Origin: CAADGU01 sp035444285
Lineage (GTDB): Bacteria > Chloroflexota > Anaerolineae > Promineifilales > Promineifilaceae
Length of the DNA: 64,000 bases
Reading direction: 5' to 3'
NCBI GenBank assembly: GCA_035444285.1
Contig: DAOMOK010000005.1
Location: forward strand, 186,001-250,000
The stretch's first letter is position 1, and every line of letters begins with the position of its first letter. Both the position numbers and the translations under genes were made by a program. Positions 25,401-32,420 of this stretch are shown one piece after another. The notes beneath the pieces are model-generated. The model searched no databases. It was not told the DNA's origin and worked only from the letters and a program-made list of their open reading frames with translations.

Positions 25401-28376
25401 CAATGCGCCATCCACAAATAGCTGCCCCTGCCCGCTGAGCTGCTGGAAGAGCAGGCCAGATTGGGCGCTGTATTGCCAGTTGGCGCTGAGCGTGCCCTGG
25501 GCGGTGAAGGATTCGAGGAGCAGGTTGGCGGACACGGCCGTGCCGCTGCTGCTGGCGGTGGCGGCCACCACACCCACCGCCGGGCGGAAAAAGTCATGTG
25601 CCGGCAGGCGGGCGGCCAGTGCCGATGGCAGTGGCGGGTCGGCGCTGCCAATCACCGAAGCAGCCAGTTCTGTGCCCTGAGTAAAACCGCCCTGGCGCAA
25701 ATCAAATTCGCCAAAATTAACCTCGCCTACAGGGGTGCTGGCGGTGCCGCCGCCTTGAACACCGGCGCCGTTGAGAAAGGCATCTACCCACTCATGGTCG
25801 CTGCGGGCGGCTATCTCTTCGGCTACGGCGCTGGCCCACTGTTCGGCGGCGGCCAGGGCGGATCCCCAGGCGGACTTCAAATCGCCGGGAATGTTGCCGA
25901 GCAGATCGCCAAGAAAGTAGAGCGTGAACCCGGCAAATCCCTGCCCAAAACCGGCAATGGCAAAACCAATTTCTTGAATGGAGCCATTGATCAGAATGCT
26001 GTACTCCACGGCCACCATGTGCAGACCGTCTTCGCTGATGTCAATGATTTCGCCGCTGACGATGTCGCTGCGCAGCCAGCCGACGGTTTCTGCGTCGCCG
26101 AGCAGGACGGGGGCGCGGGGGACGATGACAAAGTGGCGTGGATTGTGCAGCAGGTCGGCGGTGATACGTGCTTTGGCTTCGGCGGAGATAGTCAGGTCGG
26201 TCAGGTCGGCCAGATTGGCCGGGCTGATGAGGGCCAGGGGGATGCCTTGCGCCTGGGCGGCGCTGAGGATGTTGGCGACGCTGTGGACGGCTTCGTCCGG
26301 GGAGAGGCGTTGCAGCAGGTTTGATTCCAACGTCATGGCGGCCAGGCCGTAGGCGGTGTTGAACGCCTGCCAGCCGCGCACACTCTGGGTGGGGTAGGCC
26401 AGGGCGCGAATCTGGTTGCGGCGCAGGTCGAGGGTGACACGCTGTTGGCCGGTGACGGTATCGGTCTCCCAGGCCATCAGGTGGAGGCGGGGGGCGTCGT
26501 AGTAGGGGCGCACCAGGAAGGAATCGCCGAGCCGCTGCGTGCCGAAGTCGGCGGCGGCGGCGTATTGCATGAGCAGGGCGCGCTGGCTGGCGCGGGTGAG
26601 GCGGCTGATGGCCTGGGCGGCAGCGATGAGGTCATCGCTTTCGTCGCCGCTGACTTCGCCATCGGCCATGATGTCGTTGACCAGGGTGTAGGCGGCCTGG
26701 CCTTCGGTCACGGCCGTTGCCGCCACCGCATATTCACCATCAACCGCGGCAACGGGCACAAAGGAAGGCGCGAACAGGCCGGTAATCAGAGTGAGGTCGG
26801 AGATGAAGGGTTGGGTGGTACGGCCGTTGCCGCCCACCTGAATGTTGCCGCCGTTGAGCCGGGCGTCATAGCCAATGGCGTCATAGAGCGCCCGTTCGTG
26901 GCTTTCCACCGTGCCGTCAGGGTAGTGCAGGTCAATGAGCAGCCATTCGCCGGTGACGATGGTGGTTGCCAACGGAAAGTTGGTCATCAATTCCTGGAAT
27001 GGCTCCCCTTGCAGCAACTCTTGTCCGGCGAGCATCAGGTAGGGGGTGTAGGTGTGAAAGACATTGGCAAAGATCATGCCACCCTGGTTCTGGCTGTTGA
27101 CGATGTGGCCCAGCGCGACCGGTTCGCCCACCAGTTCCACGGCGCTAAAGCTGTAGTCGAGTGGGTAGCTGGTGGTGAGGCCGCTGAGGGGGTGGTACAT
27201 CTCGGCTTTGATGCGCACCTGGACGGTGTGGCGCAGGCTGGCGGGCAGTTCGGCCAGCGGCGTGGGGTCGGGCGTGTCCACAAAGCGGTCGCCAATTTCG
27301 GCCTGGGCAAAAGATGGGTCCATATCTAGCCAGCCCTGGTCGGGTAGATAGGCTTCCACCCACCAGTGGGAGCGGGTTTCTTGCCAGAGTTGGTCGTTTT
27401 GCAGGGGGTCGGATTGGGGCAGGGGACTGTTGGCGGGCAGATGGCCGATCACGCCCAGGGGTTGGGGGAACATGGAAAGGAGCAGGCTTTCGATGTGGGG
27501 GTCGGCCAGTTGGCCGGAGCGGTAGCGGGCGGGGATGCCGCTGGCACGGAGGAGGGCGATGAGCAGGCTGGCCTGGTCGGTGCTGTTACCGGCGGCGCTC
27601 CACAATGTGCCCCGCGCCCCGCGCAGGCTGCCGCTGTAGCTTTCAAAGCCGAGGCCACGCACGAAGGTGAAGAGGGCGGTGGGGTCCTGGCTGAGTTGGG
27701 CGGCCTGTTCGATGATGGTCGGGTCGGCGCAGTTGGCGTCCAGGGTGCAGGCGAGCCAGTTGCCCATGTTGGTGGGCCAGAGGGTGGTGGGCGGTGTAGT
27801 GGTGGTGTGGGCACGGCCGTTGACCATGCCCCAGGCCGTCGCGCCGTTGTCCAGGGCGGTGGGGTCGGGCACGGTGGCGGGGCCATCCAGTTCAATGGTG
27901 ACGCTGGCGCTGCCCAGCGGGGGGATGTCGGGCAGGTGGAAGGTGTAGACGCCATCGTCCAGCGCGGCGGGCAGCGAGGTGTGGCTGACGCTGGCGTCGG
28001 TTGGTTCGTAGGTCAGGATGACCTGGCGCAGGCTGTTGGGGTCGGCCAGGGTGTCGAAGTTTTCCAGGGCGGCCAGGGTGTCGGTGATGGGTTGGCCGGG
28101 GATGACATCGGGGGCCTGGGTGGGGGGCAGGCTGTTGTGGACGGTATAGGTGACGGTGAGGTTTTGGCCGCTGGCGTAGCTGGATTGGGCGCGGGCCAGG
28201 GCGATAACGTGAGGCGGTGACTGGGTGATGGGGTGATGGGGTGAAGAGGGGGTGACGGCCGTTTCGGCCAGCGCCGTCGCCGGGTGCAGCCAGGCCAGCG
28301 GCCCGGCCAACTGCATTAATAAACTCAGGCTGATCACCAGAGAAATCATTTGCTGCCATTTGTTGTTTTGGTTCAT
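16407..28376 (-). CDS. Giant secreted multidomain surface protein (3989 residues)
   Basis: A single uninterrupted frame. Residues 1-38 form a signal peptide (basic start, MISLVISLSLLMQLAGPLAW, cleavage near ALA-ET). Residues about 229-355 are a transglutaminase-like fold whose catalytic Cys is absent. Residues about 1250-1500 hold NEW3/CARDB-like beta-sandwiches, and 1500-1605 a helical segment. Residues about 1950-2735 contain repeated lectin-like sandwiches, each pair marked by VWDGQPLAEG-type linkers and RYE...NG starts. Residues about 2740-3160 carry FG-GAP calcium loops (DLNGDGVVEL, DITGDGNAEI, DLDPEPEI, DLTGDGQPEI, DVDGDGLAEV). Residues about 3270-3795 are NEW3-like repeats and 3800-3980 two PKD-type domains (WDFGDGHTATG, VDWGDGAVTNG). 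The chain ends GYQIYLPVIVR. It is likely exported and surface-bound, with adhesive or scaffold function. Two repeat elements are translated near residues 1880-1940. Confidence 0.88.
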   Translation of the reverse strand: MNQNNKWQQMISLVISLSLLMQLAGPLAWLHPATALAETAVTPSSPHHPITQSPPHVIALARAQSSYASGQNLTVTYTVHNSLPPTQAPDVIPGQPITDTLAALENFDTLADPNSLRQVILTYEPTDASVSHTSLPAALDDGVYTFHLPDIPPLGSASVTIELDGPATVPDPTALDNGATAWGMVNGRAHTTTTPPTTLWPTNMGNWLACTLDANCADPTIIEQAAQLSQDPTALFTFVRGLGFESYSGSLRGARGTLWSAAGNSTDQASLLIALLRASGIPARYRSGQLADPHIESLLLSMFPQPLGVIGHLPANSPLPQSDPLQNDQLWQETRSHWWVEAYLPDQGWLDMDPSFAQAEIGDRFVDTPDPTPLAELPASLRHTVQVRIKAEMYHPLSGLTTSYPLDYSFSAVELVGEPVALGHIVNSQNQGGMIFANVFHTYTPYLMLAGQELLQGEPFQELMTNFPLATTIVTGEWLLIDLHYPDGTVESHERALYDAIGYDARLNGGNIQVGGNGRTTQPFISDLTLITGLFAPSFVPVAAVDGEYAVAATAVTEGQAAYTLVNDIMADGEVSGDESDDLIAAAQAISRLTRASQRALLMQYAAAADFGTQRLGDSFLVRPYYDAPRLHLMAWETDTVTGQQRVTLDLRRNQIRALAYPTQSVRGWQAFNTAYGLAAMTLESNLLQRLSPDEAVHSVANILSAAQAQGIPLALISPANLADLTDLTISAEAKARITADLLHNPRHFVIVPRAPVLLGDAETVGWLRSDIVSGEIIDISEDGLHMVAVEYSILINGSIQEIGFAIAGFGQGFAGFTLYFLGDLLGNIPGDLKSAWGSALAAAEQWASAVAEEIAARSDHEWVDAFLNGAGVQGGGTASTPVGEVNFGEFDLRQGGFTQGTELAASVIGSADPPLPSALAARLPAHDFFRPAVGVVAATASSSGTAVSANLLLESFTAQGTLSANWQYSAQSGLLFQQLSGQGQLFVDGALVDNGVVTAVADVGHLETSGALSYQQSGPGGMGFYAAAVSGLGSGAYGEATAVTLTPATTAELHLRGASATLNGQVYSGDLTLVTTMPVAVQNKGVTAAPHFAPSASLAANNASLGLPPTSGTLTIGGTAVSLQDGLLLPNFNGTIAVSEATAATDQVSLAGDAHYVRLATSPANSTTTPGSPATFQAAISANFSDSYTVTLSAPGWDTAVAADGSLTVTPTLTTPPGDYTLLLTAQSGLYPTAVAAAEHTVTVNPMQGVDVSIQPDPIYTIPFGTPTDPANPTTNNGQAQIPGAAYTVQIVNRSSQPHTFDVSVTGMAPDWLIFAGEEGQTAVQITLPAGGSTWMGLYVQPATPTLPAPGSSYPFAVTAVASTNPTITDSDNTSFVMPAIPFQHLWLEPTSLFALSDAEAEFTVYLRNVGNAPGSFDLAARLPAGWQLTGLQSPVLVNPGQTSSQVVTLDVPAAPLGSAHQVTLSSPVPNQAYTQWATLNTRLVSANTAPIFAAAAGCLADETALAAALQSLALAVSALEASCDGGNCALALRNQAVAAANSAANYGRLTSPLGQTYTALETAAATLSAAANDAAILAALPGISTAVTDLETELCAIKAHRPTVRLTPWMNAALPNQPVEFDLHITNRGTVTTTYAVTVTLPDETLTFPQTIAPGATAQTAVPAVASDLALYLIDAEVTAVNTPLDYITAQAQARLNVVDRFIQVTAVAADPPFVETGISSTTLQVEIANIAGIGQSGVVDTAVYAANGTLQWSDSLPLNILGGAPRTYDLTTLDTSGWAAGVYTITANVLLHGAPTTGGDGYGHLSVGQAVIPSHAVAPDMVAPGTVTVTTSITMEINSQASMSMRRVTTTIYDGPLTAADLAYLNRTSGEEPSDVGAGLVPAPVLGQPQGLPVQQEVEERPLTDDNSLPLTPFYSEEPDNNDLFIIPNSQFLIPFSPAFTPAFTRTEQNDPAWSYTGTWTNVNLQQVSGGSYWRNATAGSTAQLTFDGTWISLGFLADRFSGYATVTIDGDSYGTLDLYRNEATPISFLFADLPGGSHTLTLTVLGAANPFASNTRVQLDSADFGDGSALPGGDFEQDDARLLKSNGWSTTNYAGASGGSYISSSNATAWFPFTGESFRLHTLAYSSADKAQLWVDGVYLDTIDLFAPVFASAALTRTFAYTGFTPGPHVLQVMTYQGLTAIDKLTTPAAGPFIDPNPPVSGVTRYEADYPAILYNGVPFTQTAQSWNRIASIVSNRASDGEYIYSAAANDTISFSFEGDWLGIGFTTDRFGGQADIAIDGQPVQTVDLYSREDDTASVYFNGLGAGPHTVTITVLGASHPNATGTRVHLDFIEVWDGQPLAEGTFEENNGRLFTSNGWGRTLESNASGGAYASNGNPSGTIWFPFTGDSVTFQAWAQLSHKQFEIRIDGMSQGLFDLYAYANSTRTFSFDGLGSGPHVLEVRQYRETVTVDAFHTPAIEPATEPPPATPITRYEENHPAMRYNGHPHRTMGQSWLNQSNWQTSGSYNVSSSTVGNSWRLEFEGVWVNLGFHSVTGAAEIFIDGVSQGIVQTADGTNQVINFPFGDLTPGPHTVEAVVVSGTVRPDYIDVWHGQPLADGWYDAQLEGENGRFHFSNKTWWRWAANQYAWEGDYLTNFASSQNNIWFTFTGTDLTVLGYQRANTSLHVVIDGVYQGVYDMTPEFSEQPFALHFPDLGEGAHVAQVFSPSSGGTVARVDAFHVNPPDFYSHTPVVEWVDFTAQESLPGTINTGFATTIAIGDLNGDGVVELVAPGLNGRLYVYRGDEQDAGNGSPILWTSDLVGPAAEPALADITGDGNAEIILSGREGTFAFTHDGNLLWHNPDVVSFYTVEELGWGGPSVGNLDLDPEPEIVIAASQDGLYVLDHLGVVQWSTPIADRFPPPPVLADITGDGILDIVMADQWEMRVYDYFNGGQLVWSRLLPDPIVILGGGGAFGAPAVADLTGDGQPEIIINWGHVVEALHSDGSVLWRYLTNNNNLYRPSPITVADVTGDGQMNVVTASAMRSGFNIFNHLLMVLDANGNLVWEQLVADNTASASGVAVQDLTGNGAWEILWNGATDGFLILRGADGKRLFNEPVTASGTVLDYPTLGDVDGDGLAEVVVSGSDGIFIIGHDGRWADSRPIWNQHNYHVTNINDDWSVPISEQNSWELHNTYRTQTPERSPAPSYRVELTHTVGVSGVAVLSDTFSTPPGGTPPAYHWQYQLEWYAPVNTITFASELADMQPGETRQINQGTEVAYRLPSGWNTLTLPPLFVTAVRILDIAPVSQTAGVGSTAVYTLTLLNPGLAADVYDLEVMGLPADWLDYPAQVNVPAQSSIEVLLEVTIPLNAELTERPFAVIATTGSGGQDMTLATLTPVNGLSIAIKPPLQSAPTGTAVTYTLTLTNGQLAMVNYQLAARGLADVTLPDAVEVGAGATVSFPITVSSAAPGPQPFTVTAVGAGGHDTADAILEATGNYAVGLALAPIANVGGPGTPATFDLTVTNLGDVADGYDLALALPSGWSGQLEANGAPVDEIALPAHLFNSADLRLRITPPVTAVAGDYEFSVTAVSQSGPGVQSTITGTVELLPLGVVLTINPAHTSLSPLDSGVWQVTITNTGEVADSYDLLAAGIISLTAELSSSTVTLAPGQSQTVQLTAGPLPLVLPQTVPFWVTAVSQTDTRIANEAAATITFTGYEGVAVAWLPASQTVTNTLAAAFMLVISNTGNVPTTYQLGLDMPGLSGQLPAEVTIPARATAVLPLSVQAGTPGMYTLTATAASATATNEATATLTIVQTAEVLAVNAGPDQEGYEGSPVAFNGEVSGGSEPYTVAWDFGDGHTATGSLAPVHTYADNGSYTVTLLVTDGENQVVSDSLVVAVNNVPPLVTAVADQTIPEQETISGVLATFSDAGVLDGHTAIVDWGDGAVTNGVVNQAAGTVSGSHSYAAPGVYTVTITVTDNDGGAGSDTLLVMVTPDGYQIYLPVIVR
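22566..22604. repeat. In-gene AATTATGAAT-type repeat (family G)
   Basis: AGGAATTGTGAATTAGGAAT and the following TATGAAT unit are intergenic at 37043-37065 and 51632-51660. Here they are translated on the - strand as IIPNSQFLIP in a linker of the giant protein. Confidence 0.8.
22685..22742. repeat. In-gene GGGCAACCCTTG palindromic repeat
   Basis: GGGCAACC and GGTTGCCC arms are followed by a GGGGGCAGGCACAAGG block. On the - strand it is read as VGAGLVPAPVLGQPQGLP in the linker between the NEW3-like and lectin-like parts of the giant protein. The peptide looks unlike its surroundings, as expected for an inserted element. Confidence 0.75.
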
Positions 28377-28576
28377 CGTTTGCTCCTTTGTAAATCGTTT
28401 GTAGGAGGCGATTCATCGCCTTCTAGTCTCAATTGTTGTTGCAAATAGGCGTAGGCCTGTTCGGGTGTGGCAAAGTGGCGCGCCTCCCCGCTGTGCGGCG
28501 AGACCAGCTCGGCCCGCCAGGGCTGCTGTTCGTGGTCCCGCCAGAGGCGGATGAGGTAGGCGTGGTAGTTGGTCAT
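28373..28576 (-). CDS. Small conserved hypothetical protein coupled to the giant surface protein
   Basis: 67 residues from the ATG at 28576 (MTNYHAYLIRLWRDHEQQPW); the frame is open further upstream but those 36 codons look unlike protein. Its TGA stop overlaps the ATG of the 3989-residue gene as ATGA, so translation of the giant protein is probably coupled to it. The sequence is soluble, with a beta-like first half (RAELVSPHSGEARHF) and a helical PEQAYAYLQQQL. I do not recognise a named domain. The last residues are repeat-derived in part (GDESPPTNDL lies in a GGCGATTCATCGCC element). A regulatory or chaperone role for the big secreted protein is only a guess. Confidence 0.6.
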   Translation of the reverse strand: MTNYHAYLIRLWRDHEQQPWRAELVSPHSGEARHFATPEQAYAYLQQQLRLEGDESPPTNDLQRSKR

Positions 28577-28708
28577 GGAGTTCCCATACAATGTGGCACA
28601 GTGTAGAAAGCAAACGATCAGAAACCGATCACGGCAATTCGAAATGTAGTTTGCGGCAAATAAATCTGCACCAACAAAGAGCAAAGTCGGCCTTCGCCGA
28701 CTGGTCTG

Positions 28709-28732
28709 GTATGTAGCCCACGAAGGTGGGCT
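28709..28732. repeat. GTAGCCCACGAAGGTGGGCT hairpin
   Basis: AGCCCAC and GTGGGCT arms enclose a 4-nt GAAG loop. The stem lies in the divergent promoter region and is followed by a CCGCGATTTCAATCGCCGG-like second hairpin. Confidence 0.75.
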
Positions 28733-28845
28733 TTGCCTCTTGTGGCCGCGATTTCAATCGCCGGGTTTGCTTGGTAAGGGCTATAATAAGCCGCCGCTGC
28801 CATGATCCGTAAACGCAGCCGGCAATTCTCGTTTTAAGGTTTGTG

Positions 28846-28998
28846 GTAGGGGTGGGATAGGCGGGTGATACCTTTGCCATGAAGAAAAGCATGATTTCCC
28901 GCCTGTCTCACCCGCTTTGGTCGGTTGGAGGGTGAGACGGCGCGGAGACCAGACTGCAACTTTTATTCTGGATGGAACCCGCGCCGTCCCACCCCTAC
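28846..28998. mobile_element. MITE-like element with 12-bp terminal inverted repeats
   Basis: GTAGGGGTGGGA at 28846-28857 is the exact inverse of TCCCACCCCTAC at 28987-28998. Inside, GTCTCACCC and GGGTGAGAC form a nested stem at 28907-28938. It is 153 bp long with no coding capacity, in the promoter region of a SARP-type regulator. No clear target-site duplication is visible, so it could also be a large structured regulatory element. Confidence 0.55.
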
Positions 28999-29038
28999 AC
29001 CAATTTGATTGCAAAATGAGATTACAGGACAGGGTTTG

Positions 29039-32000
29039 ATGTTGACATTGACGTTGTTGGGCGAGGCGACCATCGCCTTGAACGGGAAGCCAGTAACGGG
29101 CATTGGCTCACGCACGGCCGAGGCGCTGTTGATCTTTCTGGCGTGTGAGGCACGGCCGTTTGCGCGGCACTATCTGGCGGAATTCTTCTGGGAGGAGCGG
29201 GACCCGGAGCAGTCGGCGGCTAATTTGCGGGCGGCGCTGTCGCTGCTGCGCAGACAGGTAGGGGATTATCTGGCGGTGAACCGGCAGACGGTGGCCTTTA
29301 ACGGGGCGCAACCGTATGGGCTGGATGTGGCGGCGTTTACGGCCGTATCGGGGGCGGAAGATGTGGCGGAGATGGAAACGGCCGTGGCCCTCTACCGCGG
29401 CGATTTTCTGGATGGCTTTTACCTGCGCGAGAGCCGGGCATTTGAAGAGTGGAGTCTGCTCAAGCGAGAACAGTTCCAGCAGCAGGCGATCCAATTGCTG
29501 CGCCGTTTGTTGGCGCATCCAGCCGTTGCCCAAAACCCGGCGGCCTGCCTGGACTATGCCAGCCATCTGCTGCGCCTCAACCCACTAAGCGAATATGCCC
29601 ATCAGCAAAAGATAACGGCCCTGGCCCGCGGCGGTCAACTGCAAGCGGCGCTGCGCCAGCATCAGCTTTGCCAACAGTTGCTGCGTGAGGAATTAGGCAT
29701 TGAACCCAACCTGGAAACAACCGAACTGGCGCAGCGCATCCAACGCGCCAGCCAGACCGCCCGCCACAACTTACCGCCCGCGCCGACGCCCTTTGTCGGC
29801 CGCGCCCAGGAGTTGGCCGATCTGGAACAGCATCTTATTGATCCCCATTACCGGCTGTTGACCCTGGTTGGCCCCGGTGGTGTGGGCAAAACGCGCCTGG
29901 CGCTGGCGGCGGCGCAGCGCCTGGTCGCCACCGGCTTTTTTTTGAACGGGCTGCGTTTTGTGTCACTGGTCAATGCCGATACACCGGCAGCGCTGCCCAA
30001 CCTGATTGCCGCCGAACTGGGGCTGACCCTTAAGGGCAAATCGCTACCGGCCGAACAGTTGGCGGCGGCATTGAGCGGCGAGGAGATGCTGCTGATTTTA
30101 GACAATTTGGAGCATCTCATGGCTGGAGCCGCGGGGGAGGAAACAGCCGACTTCCTGGCCTATTTGTTGGCTCGCGCGCCGCTGCTGACCTTGTTGGTCA
30201 CGTCCCGACGGCGGCTGCAATTGCAAGAGGAGTGGCTGTTTGATGTGGCCGGTCTGGCGCTGCCAGAAGGTGATGTGGGGGACGCGGCGCTGGCCACGGA
30301 CGTGGCGCTGGCGGCGGATGCGGTGCAGCTATTCTTGCAGATGGCGGCGCGGGTACAGCGCCAGTTCCGGCCCACGCCACCTAACCTGGCGGCCATTGTC
30401 CGCCTGTGCCAGACATTGGAGGGACTGCCGTTGGGCATTGAGTTGGCAGCGGGCTGGCTGCGCCACCTGTCCTGCCCGGAGATTGTGCAAAAGCTGGATG
30501 AGAGTATAGACCTGCTGGCGACCGGTTTGCGCAATGTACCGGTGCGCCAACGGAGCATGACGGCCGTGTTCGATTACTCCTGGGCGTTGCTGCCCGCATC
30601 CGCGCAGGTGGTGTTGGCGCGCCTATCTTTGTTTCAGGGTGAGTTTACGGCAGCGGCAGCAGCGGCCGTCGCCGGGGCAACCGAAACGGCGTTGATGACG
30701 TTGGTGGAACATTCTTTGCTGCGGCGGGAGGGGGACGGCCGTTATGCCCAACACGCACTCCTGCGCCAACTAAGCGCCACCCGCCTGACCCCGGCAGAAC
30801 AGGCGGCCACAGCCGAAGCCCATGCCCATTACTACGCGGCGCTGCTCCAGGCGCAAGAAACACATCTGGATGGCCCCCAGGCAAATACGCTGCTGGCCGA
30901 CCTGCGGCATGATTGGGCCAATCTGGTGGCGGCCTGGGCGTGGGGGCTGGCGCAGCCGGCGGTAGATTTGTTGGCACAAATGGCCGGGGGGTTGGCCTAT
31001 CTGGAAGAGACTCAGGGGGCATTTCAGTTGGGGTATGAACGGTTTACGGCCGTGACCGGCGACTGGCTGGCGGCGACGGCCGCGGGACAGGTGTTAGCCG
31101 GACGCTGTCGGGCCTACCAGGCCCGGTTTGCCCATCAGCTAGGCCGCTTTGAAGAAGCGGAGGCGCTTTTCCAGAAGAGCGTGGATTGGTTACGGCCGTT
31201 GCCCGCATCGCCTGCCCTGGCATTGGCGTTGACGTATTGGGGCGAACTGGCGCGGCAGCAGGGTGATCTGGCGGCGGCGCGGCCCCGCCATGAAGAAAGT
31301 CTGGCGCTCTTCCGCCAATGGGGGGATGCACAAGGCACGGCGCGGGCGCTGCTGCATCTGGCGAATCTGGCTTTTGTTTCCGGCCAGTTGCCAGAGGCGG
31401 CGCGGCAGTATGAAGAAGGGCTGGCCATTTGCCAGACGTGGGGCAGTTACCGGCAGACGGCCGTGTTTCAAGACAATCTGGGCGCGGTGTTGATCGAGTT
31501 GGGTGAATATGAGCGGGCTGAACAGACGTTGACCGCGGCGTTAACGCGGCGGCAGGCAATTAACGACCAATGGGGATTAGCCACTTCCAACAATAATTTG
31601 GGCGTTTTGGCCGGTTTGCGCGGCCAATATGCCGAAGCAGAAAAACGATACCGGGCGGCAACTGATGCTTACCGGCAAATTGGCTATGCCTTTGGTGTGG
31701 CTCGCTGCCTGACCAATCTGGGTTCCATGCTCATTTCGCAAGGCAAGCTGGAAACAGCCCGGCATTATCTGGCAGAGGCGCTGGCTCTCTGGCAGCCGCT
31801 CAATTCACCGGAAGGGGAAGCGGATACGCTGCTCTGTCTGGGGCAGGCGGCCAGCCAGCAAGGGCAGTATGGTGAGGCGGAAGGGCTGTTGCGCCAGAGC
31901 GCGGCCCTCTACCGCCAATGTGACCGGCCCATCCCACTGATGCGCGTGTTAGCCGATGTGAGCGTGGTGCTGGGCCGGTTGGGGAAACAGGCTGAGGCGC

Positions 32001-32305
32001 AAACGGCGCTGGCAGAAAGCCTGGCGCTGGCTGAGGCTGCGGCAACCACACCGGGCCAACTGTGGGGCGTGATGGCCGGGGCTGATCTGGTGGCGCAGAT
32101 GGGGAAACTGGCGCTGGCGGCCACCTGGTTTGATGTGGTGCAGGTTCATCCGCAGACAACACAACCGGTGCGGGATGAGGCGGCGCGGCTGCGCCAGCAT
32201 TGGCCGGAGATACCGGCGCGGCGGGATGATGTGCCTCCGCTGACAAAGGTTTTGGCCGAACTGCGGCAATTTTTGAATGGGAAGGGGGCGGGTGCAGACA
32301 CTTAA
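29039..32305 (+). CDS. SARP/BTAD-type regulator with NB-ARC ATPase and TPR repeats
   Basis: 1088 residues from ATG 29039, preceded by an AGGACAGG ribosome-binding site. Residues 1-90 resemble the DNA-binding and BTAD head (LTLLGEATIALNGKPVTG, AANLRAALSLLRRQVGD), and 95-250 the all-helical BTAD with QLLREELGIEPNLET. An NB-ARC/AAA module follows: Walker A LVGPGGVGKTRLA, Walker B MLLILDNLEHL, sensor LLVTSRRRL and GLPLGIELAA. The C-terminal 400 residues are TPR repeats (GEYERAEQTLTAAL, GQYAEAEKRYRAATDAY, GKLETARHYLAEAL). Family members act as ATP-dependent transcription activators that respond to a ligand through the TPR part. It lies divergent to the giant-protein operon and upstream of the polysaccharide permease, so either could be its target. 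Confidence 0.88.
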   Translation: MLTLTLLGEATIALNGKPVTGIGSRTAEALLIFLACEARPFARHYLAEFFWEERDPEQSAANLRAALSLLRRQVGDYLAVNRQTVAFNGAQPYGLDVAAFTAVSGAEDVAEMETAVALYRGDFLDGFYLRESRAFEEWSLLKREQFQQQAIQLLRRLLAHPAVAQNPAACLDYASHLLRLNPLSEYAHQQKITALARGGQLQAALRQHQLCQQLLREELGIEPNLETTELAQRIQRASQTARHNLPPAPTPFVGRAQELADLEQHLIDPHYRLLTLVGPGGVGKTRLALAAAQRLVATGFFLNGLRFVSLVNADTPAALPNLIAAELGLTLKGKSLPAEQLAAALSGEEMLLILDNLEHLMAGAAGEETADFLAYLLARAPLLTLLVTSRRRLQLQEEWLFDVAGLALPEGDVGDAALATDVALAADAVQLFLQMAARVQRQFRPTPPNLAAIVRLCQTLEGLPLGIELAAGWLRHLSCPEIVQKLDESIDLLATGLRNVPVRQRSMTAVFDYSWALLPASAQVVLARLSLFQGEFTAAAAAAVAGATETALMTLVEHSLLRREGDGRYAQHALLRQLSATRLTPAEQAATAEAHAHYYAALLQAQETHLDGPQANTLLADLRHDWANLVAAWAWGLAQPAVDLLAQMAGGLAYLEETQGAFQLGYERFTAVTGDWLAATAAGQVLAGRCRAYQARFAHQLGRFEEAEALFQKSVDWLRPLPASPALALALTYWGELARQQGDLAAARPRHEESLALFRQWGDAQGTARALLHLANLAFVSGQLPEAARQYEEGLAICQTWGSYRQTAVFQDNLGAVLIELGEYERAEQTLTAALTRRQAINDQWGLATSNNNLGVLAGLRGQYAEAEKRYRAATDAYRQIGYAFGVARCLTNLGSMLISQGKLETARHYLAEALALWQPLNSPEGEADTLLCLGQAASQQGQYGEAEGLLRQSAALYRQCDRPIPLMRVLADVSVVLGRLGKQAEAQTALAESLALAEAAATTPGQLWGVMAGADLVAQMGKLALAATWFDVVQVHPQTTQPVRDEAARLRQHWPEIPARRDDVPPLTKVLAELRQFLNGKGAGADT

Positions 32306-32354
32306 CAATGGTTAATAGAATATCGAGGGATGGGGTGTACGGCCGTAATTGCGC

Positions 32355-32360
32355 TATAAT
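32355..32360 (+). promoter_or_regulatory. Candidate -10 box TATAAT for the ABC-2 permease
   Basis: A perfect TATAAT in GCGCTATAATCCC, about 60 nt before the permease ATG. No good -35 hexamer is visible. The family A hairpin lies between the predicted start site and the gene. Confidence 0.45.
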
Positions 32361-32377
32361 CCCGCCCGTTTGATAGC

Positions 32378-32410
32378 AGACCTGACAGGTTTTTGAAACC
32401 TGTCAGGTCT
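32378..32410. repeat. Intergenic palindromic repeat, family A
   Basis: AGACCTGACAGGTTT and AAACCTGTCAGGTCT arms. It would lie in the 5' untranslated region of the permease mRNA, ten nt before the ATG at 32421. Confidence 0.9.
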
Positions 32411-32420
32411 AGGGAATTGT

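Larger units (their letters stand above)
28577..29038. other. Divergent intergenic region of 462 bp
   Basis: No convincing gene is present. The region must hold the promoters of the leftward giant-protein pair and of the rightward regulator. It contains a GCCCACGAAGGTGGGC hairpin and a mobile-element-like inverted-repeat unit at 28846-28998. I could not fix a sigma-70 promoter for either direction. Confidence 0.6.
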
